From assembly GCA_900299185.1 (NCBI GenBank), contig OMIV01000001.1, forward strand, positions 1-62,877: DNA of 62,877 bases, read 5' to 3'. The position numbers and the translations under genes are program-made. Under the pieces are notes generated by a model. That model was not told where the DNA came from, made no database searches, and was given only the letters and a program-made list of their open reading frames with translations. Below, piece after piece: positions 37,113 to 45,835 of the stretch. This DNA is from Planctomycetaceae bacterium. Lineage in GTDB: Bacteria; Planctomycetota; Planctomycetia; Planctomycetales; Planctomycetaceae. The first letter of the stretch is position 1, and each line of letters begins with the position of its first letter.

Positions 37113-37175
37113 TTTGGACTTCATTCCCTTCGTTCTGGATTCGTAATCACCGACCTTTCTTCGAGGACTCTTCTG

Positions 37176-38600
37176 ATGAAGTTCACGTTTCTCGTGGTGC
37201 TGCTGGGACTGCTGCTGCCGTCGTTGTCGATGGGCCAAGAACTCGCCGGTCGTCGCCCCAACATCGTCTTCATCATTACCGACGATCAGGGTTACGGAGA
37301 TGTCTCTGGGAACGGCAACCCGGTCTTGAAGACACCGAACATGGATCGACTGCGTGCCGAGGGCGTGCGGTTCGAAGACTTCATGGTGAGCCCGACATGC
37401 TCGCCGACGCGATCAGCCGTGATGACTGGCCGCCATGAGTTCAAGAACGGTGTGACTCATACGATCTTGGAACGAGAGCGGCTGACCTTGAAGGCCACAA
37501 CGTTGCCTCAGGTGTTGAAGACAGCGGGCTATACGACCGGCATCTTTGGCAAGTGGCATCTGGGTGATGAGCCTGAGTATCGGCCCAACGCGCGAGGCTT
37601 CGATGAGATGTTCATTCACGGAGCGGGCGGCATCGGCCAGACCTATCCCGGCAGTTGCGGTGATGCTCCGGGTAATAAGTATTTCAACCCGGTGATTCTG
37701 CATAACAACAAGTTCGAGAAGACTGAGGGCTATTGCACCGACATCTTCTTTAAGCAGGCTCAACAGTGGATTGGCTCGGTGGCGAAGAAGCAGCCGTTCT
37801 TTGCCTACATCGCGACGAACGCCCCGCACGCACCGCTGGATTGTCCCGCGGAGTACGAAGCTAAGTTCGCGGGTCGCCCGAAGAACGAGGCCGCCTTCTT
37901 TGGGATGATCGCCAACATCGATGACAACATCGGTCGGCTGTTGGCCGATCTACAGAAGCTGGGAATCGACAACGACACGTTGGTCATCTTTATGAATGAC
38001 AACGGCGGTACGGCGGGCGTGAAAGTGTTCAATGCGGGCATGCGCGGCAGCAAGGTGATGCCGTATCTCGGAGGGACTCGGGCATCTCAGTTCTGGCGTT
38101 GGCCGGGAACATTGAAGCCCAGCGCGGTCGACAAGCTGACGGCTCATATCGACTTGCTGCCCACTCTGGCGGAGATCGCTGGAGCAAAACTTACAGACGA
38201 CGTGAAGACGCAAGTCGAAGGTCGCAGCTTTGTCTCGTTGTTGAAGTCGCCCGACAGTGCTTGGCCCGATCGATTTCTCGTTACTCATACGGGTCGTTGG
38301 CAGAAAGGGGAAGATCCCAATAAGGCCAAGTACACGAATTGTGCGATTCGCAATAAGCGGTTCTCGCTGGTGTCAGCCGGTCCGAAAGGCTCTTGGGAAC
38401 TGTTCGACTTGCAGACTGATTACGGTCAGCAACATGACATCTCGAAGGAGCAGCCCGAGGTGTTTCAACAGTTGAAAGCTGCCTACGACAAGTGGTGGGA
38501 TGAAGCTCGTCCGATGATGGTCAATGAAGACGTGGAACTCGCGAAAGAGAACCCCTTCTTGACGCTGTATCGCGAACAGTTTGGCAAGGTCTCTCAATGA
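37176..38600 (+). CDS. Secreted arylsulfatase (formylglycine type)
   Basis: A 474-residue exported sulfatase. Signal peptide TFLVVLLGLLLPSLSMGQ. The metal site begins PNIVFIITDDQGYGD; the active site is SPTCSPTRSAVMTGRHE with Cys in C-x-P-x-R. GIFGKWHLGD and FMNDNGGT complete the core. No Tat signal. Its stop codon overlaps the start of the methyltransferase gene (ATGA), so the two are translationally coupled. Confidence 0.94.
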   Translation: MKFTFLVVLLGLLLPSLSMGQELAGRRPNIVFIITDDQGYGDVSGNGNPVLKTPNMDRLRAEGVRFEDFMVSPTCSPTRSAVMTGRHEFKNGVTHTILERERLTLKATTLPQVLKTAGYTTGIFGKWHLGDEPEYRPNARGFDEMFIHGAGGIGQTYPGSCGDAPGNKYFNPVILHNNKFEKTEGYCTDIFFKQAQQWIGSVAKKQPFFAYIATNAPHAPLDCPAEYEAKFAGRPKNEAAFFGMIANIDDNIGRLLADLQKLGIDNDTLVIFMNDNGGTAGVKVFNAGMRGSKVMPYLGGTRASQFWRWPGTLKPSAVDKLTAHIDLLPTLAEIAGAKLTDDVKTQVEGRSFVSLLKSPDSAWPDRFLVTHTGRWQKGEDPNKAKYTNCAIRNKRFSLVSAGPKGSWELFDLQTDYGQQHDISKEQPEVFQQLKAAYDKWWDEARPMMVNEDVELAKENPFLTLYREQFGKVSQ

Positions 38601-39712
38601 GTGGTGATGAGTTGCATCGGGACGATCACAGCTCGCACGTCGCAGTCGAACGACGTTCGAACTTGCTGATCGCGGCGTGCGAGCCAGAGTGGGAGATCGC
38701 CGTTCGAGACGACTTACGGCGACAACTTCCAAGCGCGGTCTGTGATGTCGAAGCGACCGGCTGGGTGCGTGCAGCAGGCGATATCCAGTCTGCCAACTTC
38801 TACGCGGGCTTCGCGCGGCAAATGTTGCCACATGCCGTTGAGGTTTCTCAGCCATCGATCTCGAAGACGGCCGCGGTCATTGCTCAAGAGATTGGGCAGC
38901 GATTGGATCAGCAATCGGGGCCGTGGCGTTGGCAGGTCTTCAGTGTGCCTCAACCAGCGTTCGCCGGAGCAGCGGGCTTGCGTCGCTGTGAGTTGTTGCA
39001 AGACGCCGTGCTGGAGCAGCTCGGAAAGCGTTATCGACGGCTTGCCAAACGCGCGAACGTTGATTCGCGAGCGGGCTATGAGCCGGATGAATCGCTCGCT
39101 CAGTTCGGCGTGTTGTCGGTTGAACGCGGCTTCGTTTCGGTGCTCACTCCTGACGAACTGAGTTTCTGGAAGCATGCAGTGTCGAGCTGGCGCGGCGGAG
39201 ATCTGGAAGTCCCGCATGACCGCGCGGCGCCATCGCGCGCGTGTCAGAAGTTGTATGAGGTCGAGACTCGCTACGGTCGACCGTTTGCTCGCGGAGAGAA
39301 GTGCGTGGATCTCGGAGCCAGTCCCGGTGGTTGGACTTGGGTGGCACTGCAGCGCGGAGCGTCGGTCATTGCCGTGGATCGCAGTCCGTTGCGCGAGGAC
39401 TTGATGGATCACCCGCGCGTGCAGTTCGTCAGTGGCGATGCTTTTAAGTTTGCACCACCGGAACAGGTCGACTGGTTGTTGTCGGACATCATCGCTTTCC
39501 CGCCACGCATCTTTGAATTGCTCGAACATTGGATCGGACAAAAGTGGTGCCGTCGGTTCTGTGTAACGATCAAGTTCCGCGGTCGCGACGACGACCATTG
39601 GCTGGGGCGCTTTGTCGAGTTGCTCGCGCAAACCACCAGCGACTTTGAATTGCGTCGGCTGAAGGTCAATCACAACGAAGCAACGGTCGTCGGAACGGTG
39701 AAGTCTGATTGA
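38597..39712 (+). CDS. RlmM-like 23S rRNA 2'-O-ribose methyltransferase
   Basis: A 371-residue SAM-dependent methyltransferase of the FtsJ/RlmM group. An N-terminal THUMP-like RNA-binding half is followed by the SAM site KCVDLGASPGGWTWVAL, the second Asp in VDWLLSDIIAFPP and the catalytic Lys in CVTIKFRGRDDDHW. RlmM modifies C2498 of 23S rRNA in E. coli. It overlaps the upstream sulfatase by four bases, an odd pairing of an exported enzyme with an rRNA modifier. The two initial Met-rich residues support ATG 38597. Confidence 0.85.
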   Translation: MSGDELHRDDHSSHVAVERRSNLLIAACEPEWEIAVRDDLRRQLPSAVCDVEATGWVRAAGDIQSANFYAGFARQMLPHAVEVSQPSISKTAAVIAQEIGQRLDQQSGPWRWQVFSVPQPAFAGAAGLRRCELLQDAVLEQLGKRYRRLAKRANVDSRAGYEPDESLAQFGVLSVERGFVSVLTPDELSFWKHAVSSWRGGDLEVPHDRAAPSRACQKLYEVETRYGRPFARGEKCVDLGASPGGWTWVALQRGASVIAVDRSPLREDLMDHPRVQFVSGDAFKFAPPEQVDWLLSDIIAFPPRIFELLEHWIGQKWCRRFCVTIKFRGRDDDHWLGRFVELLAQTTSDFELRRLKVNHNEATVVGTVKSD

Positions 39713-39932
39713 AGGGAGCTTGTGATTGGCGGCTCGCGGTTCGCACCTTGGAACGTCCTTCCGAGCATTGATATCGTTCGCCCGCCTTCGAGGTAACCAG
39801 CCTGACGAGTTTCGTGGGGTACGTTTTCAACGTGCCCGGAATTGTTGTGATTCGAGCGCGAGAGCTTCGTGCTCCGCGTTGCTCCGACAGGCCGGACGCC
39901 TTTCCCACTCCATCCGCCTACCTGAGGACGCC

Positions 39933-40910
39933 ATGCCCCCCACGACGATGACGGAGAAGTCGGCGAGTTTGACTTGGACTCGGAAACATCTCTTGGGCCT
40001 GCAAGAACTCTCTGCAGCAGAGATCACTCAGATTCTCGATCAAGCGGCTGAGTTCAAACGCTTGGCTGCAGCGGGTGAGACCAAACTCAAAGCACTCTCC
40101 GGCACTGTGGTCGCGAACTTGTTCTTCGAGCCTTCGACTCGTACTCGCACCAGCTTCAGTCTCGCGGCCAAACGCTTGAGTGCCGACACCGTCGACTTCA
40201 CGGCCTCGGGTAGCAGCGTTTCCAAGGGCGAGACCTTTGTTGATACCGCTCGAAACATCGAAGCGATGGGAGTGGATCTGGTCGTCGTGCGTCATAGCAG
40301 TTCCGGTGCGCCTCACCTGCTCGCGAAGCATCTGCGAGCCGGCGTCGTCAACGCAGGCGATGGAACTCACGAACATCCGACGCAAGGTCTGCTCGACATC
40401 TTCACCATTCGCGAGCACCGTGGAGATCTCTCCGGACTCACGGTGACTTTGGTGGGCGACATTCTGCATAGCCGCGTTGCTCGGTCGAACATCTGGGGTC
40501 TGAAGAAGTTGGGGGCCAGAGTCATCGTTTGCGGACCGTCGACGTTGATCCCTTCGCATGTCACCGAGCTTGGCGTGGAAGTCTCCAATAGCCTTGATGA
40601 AGTTCTGTCAGAGACCGATGTCATCAACTTGCTACGAATTCAATTCGAGCGACAGCGCAGCGCGTACTTTCCGTCGATTCGAGAATACGCGCACTTCTTC
40701 GGCATGAACGGCGATCGCATCCGAAAGGCAAAGAAGGACGTGCTAATCCTGGCACCAGGTCCAATCAATCGCGGCGTGGAACTGACTCCAGAAGTCGCCG
40801 ACGGCAAGCACTCGGTCATCTTGGATCAAGTGACGAACGGGCTGCTGGTTCGGATGTCGGTGCTCTATCTGTTGAGGCAGCGACAACTCGCCATGGGCGA
40901 CGCACCGTAA
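39933..40910 (+). CDS. pyrB: Aspartate carbamoyltransferase catalytic subunit
   Basis: Condenses carbamoyl phosphate with aspartate in pyrimidine synthesis. 325 residues from ATG 39933, which has GAGGA 6 bases upstream; the frame is open to 39726 but the added residues are not family-like. Signatures: the carbamoyl phosphate site [12 protein letters not shown], the flexible-loop Lys region [29 protein letters not shown], and [13 protein letters not shown]. No pyrC or pyrI is adjacent, although a pyrBC pair is common elsewhere. Confidence 0.96.
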   Translation: MPPTTMTEKSASLTWTRKHLLGLQELSAAEITQILDQAAEFKRLAAAGETKLKALSGTVVANLFFEPSTRTRTSFSLAAKRLSADTVDFTASGSSVSKGETFVDTARNIEAMGVDLVVVRHSSSGAPHLLAKHLRAGVVNAGDGTHEHPTQGLLDIFTIREHRGDLSGLTVTLVGDILHSRVARSNIWGLKKLGARVIVCGPSTLIPSHVTELGVEVSNSLDEVLSETDVINLLRIQFERQRSAYFPSIREYAHFFGMNGDRIRKAKKDVLILAPGPINRGVELTPEVADGKHSVILDQVTNGLLVRMSVLYLLRQRQLAMGDAP

Positions 40911-41017
40911 TGCCGGCCGAGCAAACCGTGGGATAGACAGCCAGCCTGTCAGAATTATTGCAGATTCGATTGCCTCAACTTACAGGCAAGATCCTGGCCC
41001 ACTTCTCAGACACGCTC

Positions 41018-41314
41018 TTAGGCGTAGTATGGGATCGGCGTGCTCGTGAAATGCGGAGTGGGGCTTGATTCCCGAGCATTGTCGATCCGCCGGATGGCTC
41101 CAGCGCCATCAAGATGTGGGACAGGCGCGGCAGCTGAAACGGGAGCACGCTTTATCGCTCTTAGATCGGCATCTTTGCGCTGCATCTCGTCGAGCACGAT
41201 GGGGTGCCATTGCGAGTCGCGGCGGATTTCAGCGGGGACATAATTCGCCCGTGCCCATTGTCGAAGTCGCAATTCGGCAATCAGATCGACCGGCTGAGTA
41301 TGAGCGATAGGCAT
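41018..41314 (-). CDS. Small conserved-looking protein, probably the 3' part of a broken gene
   Basis: The 98 residues from ATG 41314 include VDLIAELRLRQWARANYVPA then EIRRDSQWHPIVLDEMQRKD, which reads like a real soluble domain. The frame continues upstream without ATG, GTG or TTG through a zinc-knuckle-like T-T-C-P-H-C-G-G-D-F to a TGA at 41400-41402; beyond the TGA it is open again to 41704 (a basic, Ser/Thr-rich region ending TVSELEDILNLVRA). Either translation starts at 41314, or a longer gene (41018-41704) was split by a stop mutation. I could not assign a family. Confidence 0.5.
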   Translation of the reverse strand: MPIAHTQPVDLIAELRLRQWARANYVPAEIRRDSQWHPIVLDEMQRKDADLRAIKRAPVSAAAPVPHLDGAGAIRRIDNARESSPTPHFTSTPIPYYA

Positions 41315-41783
41315 GAAGTCACCGCCACAGTGTGGGCAAGTGGTTGAATCGAAAGTGTCTCCACGAGACGCAGACGGCGAAGGACATCGACTGGCCGCAC
41401 ATCACGCCCGGACCAAATTCAGAATGTCCTCAAGTTCCGAGACCGTCGCGCGGCGAGCACAGCGATGCTGCACAGCGTGCTTGAAATGGCTTTGTTGGCG
41501 ATGGTGCCGAATGGTGCGAGCGCGCGACGATTTGGCGGTCTTCGATGCCGGGATTTGGCTCGCTTCGAGGTCGCGTCGGGCAGATTCGGTAAACCCTGCG
41601 GACGGGTGCGGCGGAAGTGTCGACCGGGCGGTCGGCAACGTTGGATTTGTCGTGAGAACCGGTTCGCTCGCTGCCGATGACTGCGGATTGAAGTTGCATC
41701 GCAAAGGTCGGAGTGCGCCTCTGAGGTTGTTAGTCCGGTCGCTGCATCTCGTGACGAAAACCTGCCGGTCGGGGAGTAAGGAT
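41315..41783. other. Region between the small minus-strand gene and the secreted protein gene
   Basis: The minus strand carries the open upstream frame described for the preceding gene, including a CPHC motif near 41320-41335. The plus strand is also open, but its translation has no recognisable domain. Nothing else was identified. Confidence 0.45.
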
Positions 41784-42539
41784 ATGAACCAGAGCGGTTC
41801 CAGAAGGCTGAAAGTGCTTCTTGCGGGCGTTGCCTTGGCGGCTCCTGCGGTCTCGTTTGCCGAAGGTTTGATTCCGTGGCCGTGGTTGCAATCGAATCGC
41901 TACCACTCGTGGAAGCAGGAACGAGATCAGCAGAAAGCAGCCTGGTACGCGGAACGCTCGAACGATCCCGTCGGGGCTAGGCAGTACTACTACAAAGGCA
42001 AAGAGTGGCCTCCATACCCGCGCCCGCAAGGTCTGTCGCAGGTGCCGACCCACATCTATCACGCGGCTCACTATTGGCCTTATCCCTACGTCTGCGAGGA
42101 TCGCGAGATCGTTCGACAGATGGATCTGGCTCAGGAAGAAGCGGGTTGGGTCTCGGAGACGACGCTCTACGACTATCACTTCGAACCCGACGCTCAGCAG
42201 CTCAATAAGTCCGGCGTCTTGCATGTGCGGTGGATCTTGGAGAACGCGCCGGTGCATCGTCGCACCGTTTACGTCCAAGCTGCTGACAACAACGTCAGCA
42301 GCCAGCTTCGATTGGCGAACGTCCAAGCTGAGCTCACCGAGCTAGTGCCTAGTGGCTCGGTTCCTCCGGTCATCTTGCGAGTGACTCGTACCCTGGGTCG
42401 TCCGGCGGATGAGGTCGACAAGATTCAGCGATCGGACATCAACACGTTGCCTGCACCTCGCATCTCGCCAGCGATCACGACTCAAAGTGGTAACAGCGGA
42501 TCGGGTGCAAACAGTGGTGGCGGCAGCACGAGCAAGTAG
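41784..42539 (+). CDS. Secreted protein of unknown function
   Basis: A 251-residue exported protein. A signal peptide (KVLLAGVALAAPAVSFAEG) precedes an aromatic-rich segment (IPWPWLQSNRYHSWKQERD, HYWPYPYVCEDREIV) and a beta-rich middle (VLHVRWILENAPVHRRTVYV); the tail is Gly/Ser-rich. A strong Shine-Dalgarno (GGGGAG, AAGGAT) precedes ATG 41784. No family recognised. It opens a run of same-strand genes with the AAA ATPase and TPR lipoprotein, so it may be a periplasmic part of one assembly. Confidence 0.8.
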   Translation: MNQSGSRRLKVLLAGVALAAPAVSFAEGLIPWPWLQSNRYHSWKQERDQQKAAWYAERSNDPVGARQYYYKGKEWPPYPRPQGLSQVPTHIYHAAHYWPYPYVCEDREIVRQMDLAQEEAGWVSETTLYDYHFEPDAQQLNKSGVLHVRWILENAPVHRRTVYVQAADNNVSSQLRLANVQAELTELVPSGSVPPVILRVTRTLGRPADEVDKIQRSDINTLPAPRISPAITTQSGNSGSGANSGGGSTSK

Positions 42540-42557
42540 TGGCGACGAAGAAGGTGA

Positions 42558-42607
42558 GCGAGTCGCGGAGCGACTCGCCTACGTAGCTCAGTCGCTCCGC
42601 GACTGAG
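42558..42607 (-). repeat. 50-base double-hairpin dispersed repeat, copy B
   Basis: Contains CGAGTCGCGGAGCGACTCG and CAGTCGCTCCGCGACTG palindromes joined by CCTACGTAGCT. Its reverse complement aligns along its full length with 11733-11782. It lies between the secreted-protein gene and the AAA ATPase gene and could form a stable RNA hairpin pair. Confidence 0.75.
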
Positions 42608-42725
42608 ACGAATTCGTCCATGTAACACGAGCAACATGCCCATGCTGCGGGTCATGTTGCTGTTTGGCTTGGCTCCTTCTGGGATTTGTGATGCCGTTTC
42701 TTCAGCCCAAAGGATTGGGTCGGTC

Positions 42726-44360
42726 ATGATTGGTGGTCCATTCAATTCACCGGCACCTGGCAACACTCCGGGATCACTTTCGGGGTCGTTGTTTGGATCG
42801 TCCCCGTCGGGAATTGGAGCATCTCCAGTGCAGCCGCCTCCGATTCCGCCAGCCTCACGCGGCGTTTTTCCACCCAGTCCCACGCCGCCAATTCCACCAG
42901 CGACGCCACCACAACCGGCTTTCAAAAGCTTCTCGCATCAGGCCGAGCTTTATGCCGAGTTGTTCGGTATCGACGCCGCTCCTCGACCGAACGTTGTTCC
43001 TGCAAAACAACAGCCCAGCCGACTCAAGCAAGCCAGCGCGCCGGCTCCCACGAGTCCTCGCAACTTGGTCGATAGCGGCTTGTCACTGAGCCAAGTTTGC
43101 GACCTGATTCTCAAGCAGCTTTACCTACATGGCACATTGCTGGGTGTGGAGATCGCTCGTAATGCGCGGCTGCCGTTTCATGTGATCGACGAGTGCTTGA
43201 GGTTCTTGAAGGACGACCATTGTCTCGAAGTTTCTGGCGGCGAAGTAATTGGTCGCGTCTCTTATCGCTTTGGTCTGACCGAAGTCGGTCGCGCTCGAGC
43301 GCGCGAAGCATTCGAGTTCTGCCGATATGTCGGACCGGCACCAGTGCCGCTCGAACAATACGTCGAGCAATGCAAACGCCAGGCAGTGGCTGGAATTAAT
43401 TGCACACCCGATGCGCTGCTCACAGCCTTTGAGGATCTCATCATCCCGCCCGCGTTGGTGGATGAATTAGGCCCAGCAGTTTGCAGCGGGAAGTCGATCT
43501 TTCTGTATGGACCGCCCGGTAACGGTAAGTCGCGCATCGCTAAGGGACTCGGCAAGTTTTTGAACCTGCATGGCGGCGAGATCTACGTGCCGTATGCACT
43601 GCATTCCGAGAACAGCATCGTCACGATCTTTGATCCGAGCTTGCATCAAACGACGGATGACGAAGAGATCCGCACGTTGATGGGCGATGCGAGCAATGCT
43701 CAGACTCAGACTGATATCGGGCGGCTGTTGCATGAGAATCATCCCGACATGCGGTGGCGGCGAGTGCGACGTCCGGTAGTTGTGGTCGGCGGCGAACTGA
43801 CGCTCGACATGCTCGACTTGCGGTTCAACAAGCAGAGCAACTTTTACACGGCTCCAATCCAGATGAAGTCCAACGGTGGCGTCTTCATGATCGACGACTT
43901 TGGCCGTCAAATCGTGTCGCCGAAGGACCTGCTCAATCGCTGGATTCTGCCTTTGGAAGAGCGCGTGGACTTTGCGACTTTGGCCACGGGCAAGAAGTTC
44001 CAAGTGCCGTTCGAGCAGCTCATCATCTTCTCCACGAACCTCAATCCCGAGCAGCTTGTGGACGACGCGTTCTTGCGCCGCATTCGACACAAAGTGAAGA
44101 TCGACACGCCCTCGCGAGAGCTCTTCAGCGAAATCTTTAGCCTTTGTTGCGAGCAAAAGAGTGTTCCGTTCGAACCACGGGCGATCGAGTTCCTTTATCA
44201 CAACTATTACGACCAGGGCCGACTTCCAAGATCGAGCGATCCCAGGGATTTGCTGGAGATCATCCAAGCGATCTGTCGATTCAGGAACCAGCGAATGGTT
44301 TTGACTCAAGAGCTCATGGCCGAAGCGACCACTCGGTTTTTCTCAAAGCTCTGCGGTTAA
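42726..44360 (+). CDS. AAA ATPase with Pro-rich N-terminus and winged-helix-like domain
   Basis: A 544-residue ATPase. A Gly/Ser/Pro-rich tail (residues 3-68) leads to a winged-helix-like domain (about 115-205; LSLSQVCDLILKQLYLHG, then RVSYRFGLTEVGRARAREA). The AAA core has Walker A LYGPPGNGKSRIAKGL (about 260), Walker B GGVFMIDDFGR (about 382), sensor LIIFSTNLNPE and arginine finger FLRRIRHKVKI. It resembles MoxR-like remodellers. ATG 42726 has AAAGGA 10 bases upstream; ATG 42636 would add 30 residues. It is followed 89 bases later by a TPR lipoprotein, and preceded by a secreted protein. Confidence 0.83.
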   Translation: MIGGPFNSPAPGNTPGSLSGSLFGSSPSGIGASPVQPPPIPPASRGVFPPSPTPPIPPATPPQPAFKSFSHQAELYAELFGIDAAPRPNVVPAKQQPSRLKQASAPAPTSPRNLVDSGLSLSQVCDLILKQLYLHGTLLGVEIARNARLPFHVIDECLRFLKDDHCLEVSGGEVIGRVSYRFGLTEVGRARAREAFEFCRYVGPAPVPLEQYVEQCKRQAVAGINCTPDALLTAFEDLIIPPALVDELGPAVCSGKSIFLYGPPGNGKSRIAKGLGKFLNLHGGEIYVPYALHSENSIVTIFDPSLHQTTDDEEIRTLMGDASNAQTQTDIGRLLHENHPDMRWRRVRRPVVVVGGELTLDMLDLRFNKQSNFYTAPIQMKSNGGVFMIDDFGRQIVSPKDLLNRWILPLEERVDFATLATGKKFQVPFEQLIIFSTNLNPEQLVDDAFLRRIRHKVKIDTPSRELFSEIFSLCCEQKSVPFEPRAIEFLYHNYYDQGRLPRSSDPRDLLEIIQAICRFRNQRMVLTQELMAEATTRFFSKLCG

Positions 44361-44449
44361 GGGAGCAACTGGATCCGATCGAGGCATCGCCTCTGACTGT
44401 TTTGCTGCGAATCAATTCCATCGCCACTCATCGCACAGGGAGGTGCGAC

Positions 44450-45544
44450 ATGCCGGCTCGAAAATGGTTCCGGCTGACGATGGCAACTTGCATGCTGACT
44501 GCGGTCGGTTGCCAATCGACAGCGACACGGGATTGGAAGTTTTGGCGACCATCAGCATCCGCTTGGCGGACGGATGGGCTGCGCGATCCTGTCCGTACTC
44601 ATGTGGCCTACGGTCAGCTTCAAGAGCAAGCCGGCAATCTCAACGACGCCCGAGAGTCCTACAAAATCGCTCTCGAAGAGGATGCGAAGTCGGTCGATGC
44701 GATTCTAGGTTTGGCCCGATTGGAAGTGCTCGGTGGGCGACCGAAGGAAGCCGAAAAGCGTTTCGAGCAAGCGTTGCAGATGGCGCCGCTCAACGTGCAT
44801 GTCCTCGAGGCGACAGGCCAGTTCTATGTGAGCCAAAGCCGTTATGACGAAGCCGTGAAGATGCTCAACCGCGCTGTTGATGCAGATCCCAACAACAAGC
44901 GACTGCGCTTTCGGTTGGCGGTGGCGGAAGCTCGATCCGGTGACATTCGCAGTGCCGAGCAGAACTTCGTGCAATCAGTGGGCGTTGCCGAAGCGGACTA
45001 CAACATCGGCGTGATCCTGTATGAGAACGGTAACCTCGTGCAGGCTGAGCAACGCTTACAACGGGCAATCACTTCCAAGCCTGACTTGGTACAAGCTCAA
45101 CAACGGCTGACTGAGATTCGCAAAGAGATCGGCGTCGGCGCACCGAACGGCATTGTCGCTACGCAGCCGCAAGGTGCTGGAATTCCTAATACACTTCAAT
45201 CAGCTCCGGCTTTGCCGCAGGCCGGATTGAACGGACCTGCTGGCGCGTTCCCGGGTCAGCTTGTCGCTCCGAGTCTTCCTCAGGCGACAGCTTCCGCTGG
45301 GACCAATGTGGCACAGACACCCAACGTTGCGACACCGATCTCGCAAGTTGGACCAGCCGCAACGAATCCCGGTATCAATCCAACTGCCGGTGTATCGAGC
45401 CAGCCATCGCCGACTCCGCTAGATCCGTCGCGCATGAGTGCCGCTCAATTGGAGCAACTTGAGAACTCGATGCCCCCGGCTGAGCGAGAGCTTTTCCGGC
45501 AGCGACTACGCGTCGGGCAGCTGAAGCCCGGAACCGGGTTCTAG
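44450..45544 (+). CDS. TPR-repeat lipoprotein (TadD/PilF-like)
   Basis: A 364-residue exported lipoprotein. The lipobox is LTAVGCQS (Cys near residue 20). TPR motifs cover about residues 48-215 (AYGQLQEQAGNLNDARESYK, ALQMAPLNVHVLEATGQFYV, NIGVILYENGNLVQAEQRL). The last 150 residues are Pro/Gly/Ala/Gln-rich and probably disordered, ending with a short helix (MSAAQLEQLENSMPPAEREL). GGGAGG 7 bases before ATG 44450 fixes the start. TPR lipoproteins of this kind serve as assembly factors for pili or secretins. It is in line with the AAA ATPase upstream. Confidence 0.85.
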   Translation: MPARKWFRLTMATCMLTAVGCQSTATRDWKFWRPSASAWRTDGLRDPVRTHVAYGQLQEQAGNLNDARESYKIALEEDAKSVDAILGLARLEVLGGRPKEAEKRFEQALQMAPLNVHVLEATGQFYVSQSRYDEAVKMLNRAVDADPNNKRLRFRLAVAEARSGDIRSAEQNFVQSVGVAEADYNIGVILYENGNLVQAEQRLQRAITSKPDLVQAQQRLTEIRKEIGVGAPNGIVATQPQGAGIPNTLQSAPALPQAGLNGPAGAFPGQLVAPSLPQATASAGTNVAQTPNVATPISQVGPAATNPGINPTAGVSSQPSPTPLDPSRMSAAQLEQLENSMPPAERELFRQRLRVGQLKPGTGF

Positions 45545-45835
45545 TTCTTCGATCAGCGCTGCCTTCAAAGATCATCTGTTGGTCATCACTCGCGAAGAGT
45601 CAATTGCTAGCCGTTGCGCGGTAAGCAATCTGGTTGTCTGATCGAGTGGCTGGTTAGACGCTGCAATTGAGGTCGTGGCGCGCGGCTCCCGAATTGGTTG
45701 AGCGGCTCACTTCGTCTCTCGAAGAGCATTAAGATCCGACTGCCGGATTTTCTCCCCAGATCGTTGTTGAAAATGACCTTCGAAAACACGTTGTAGGAGT
45801 GCCTTCGTTTCGCACTCAATCGGAAGACGGACAGA

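Noticed and set aside
35958-37238. A 426-codon minus-strand frame opposite the DUF1080 lipoprotein
   Set aside because: It spans two + strand genes and their gap, and shows no domain; it arises from GC-rich codon structure.
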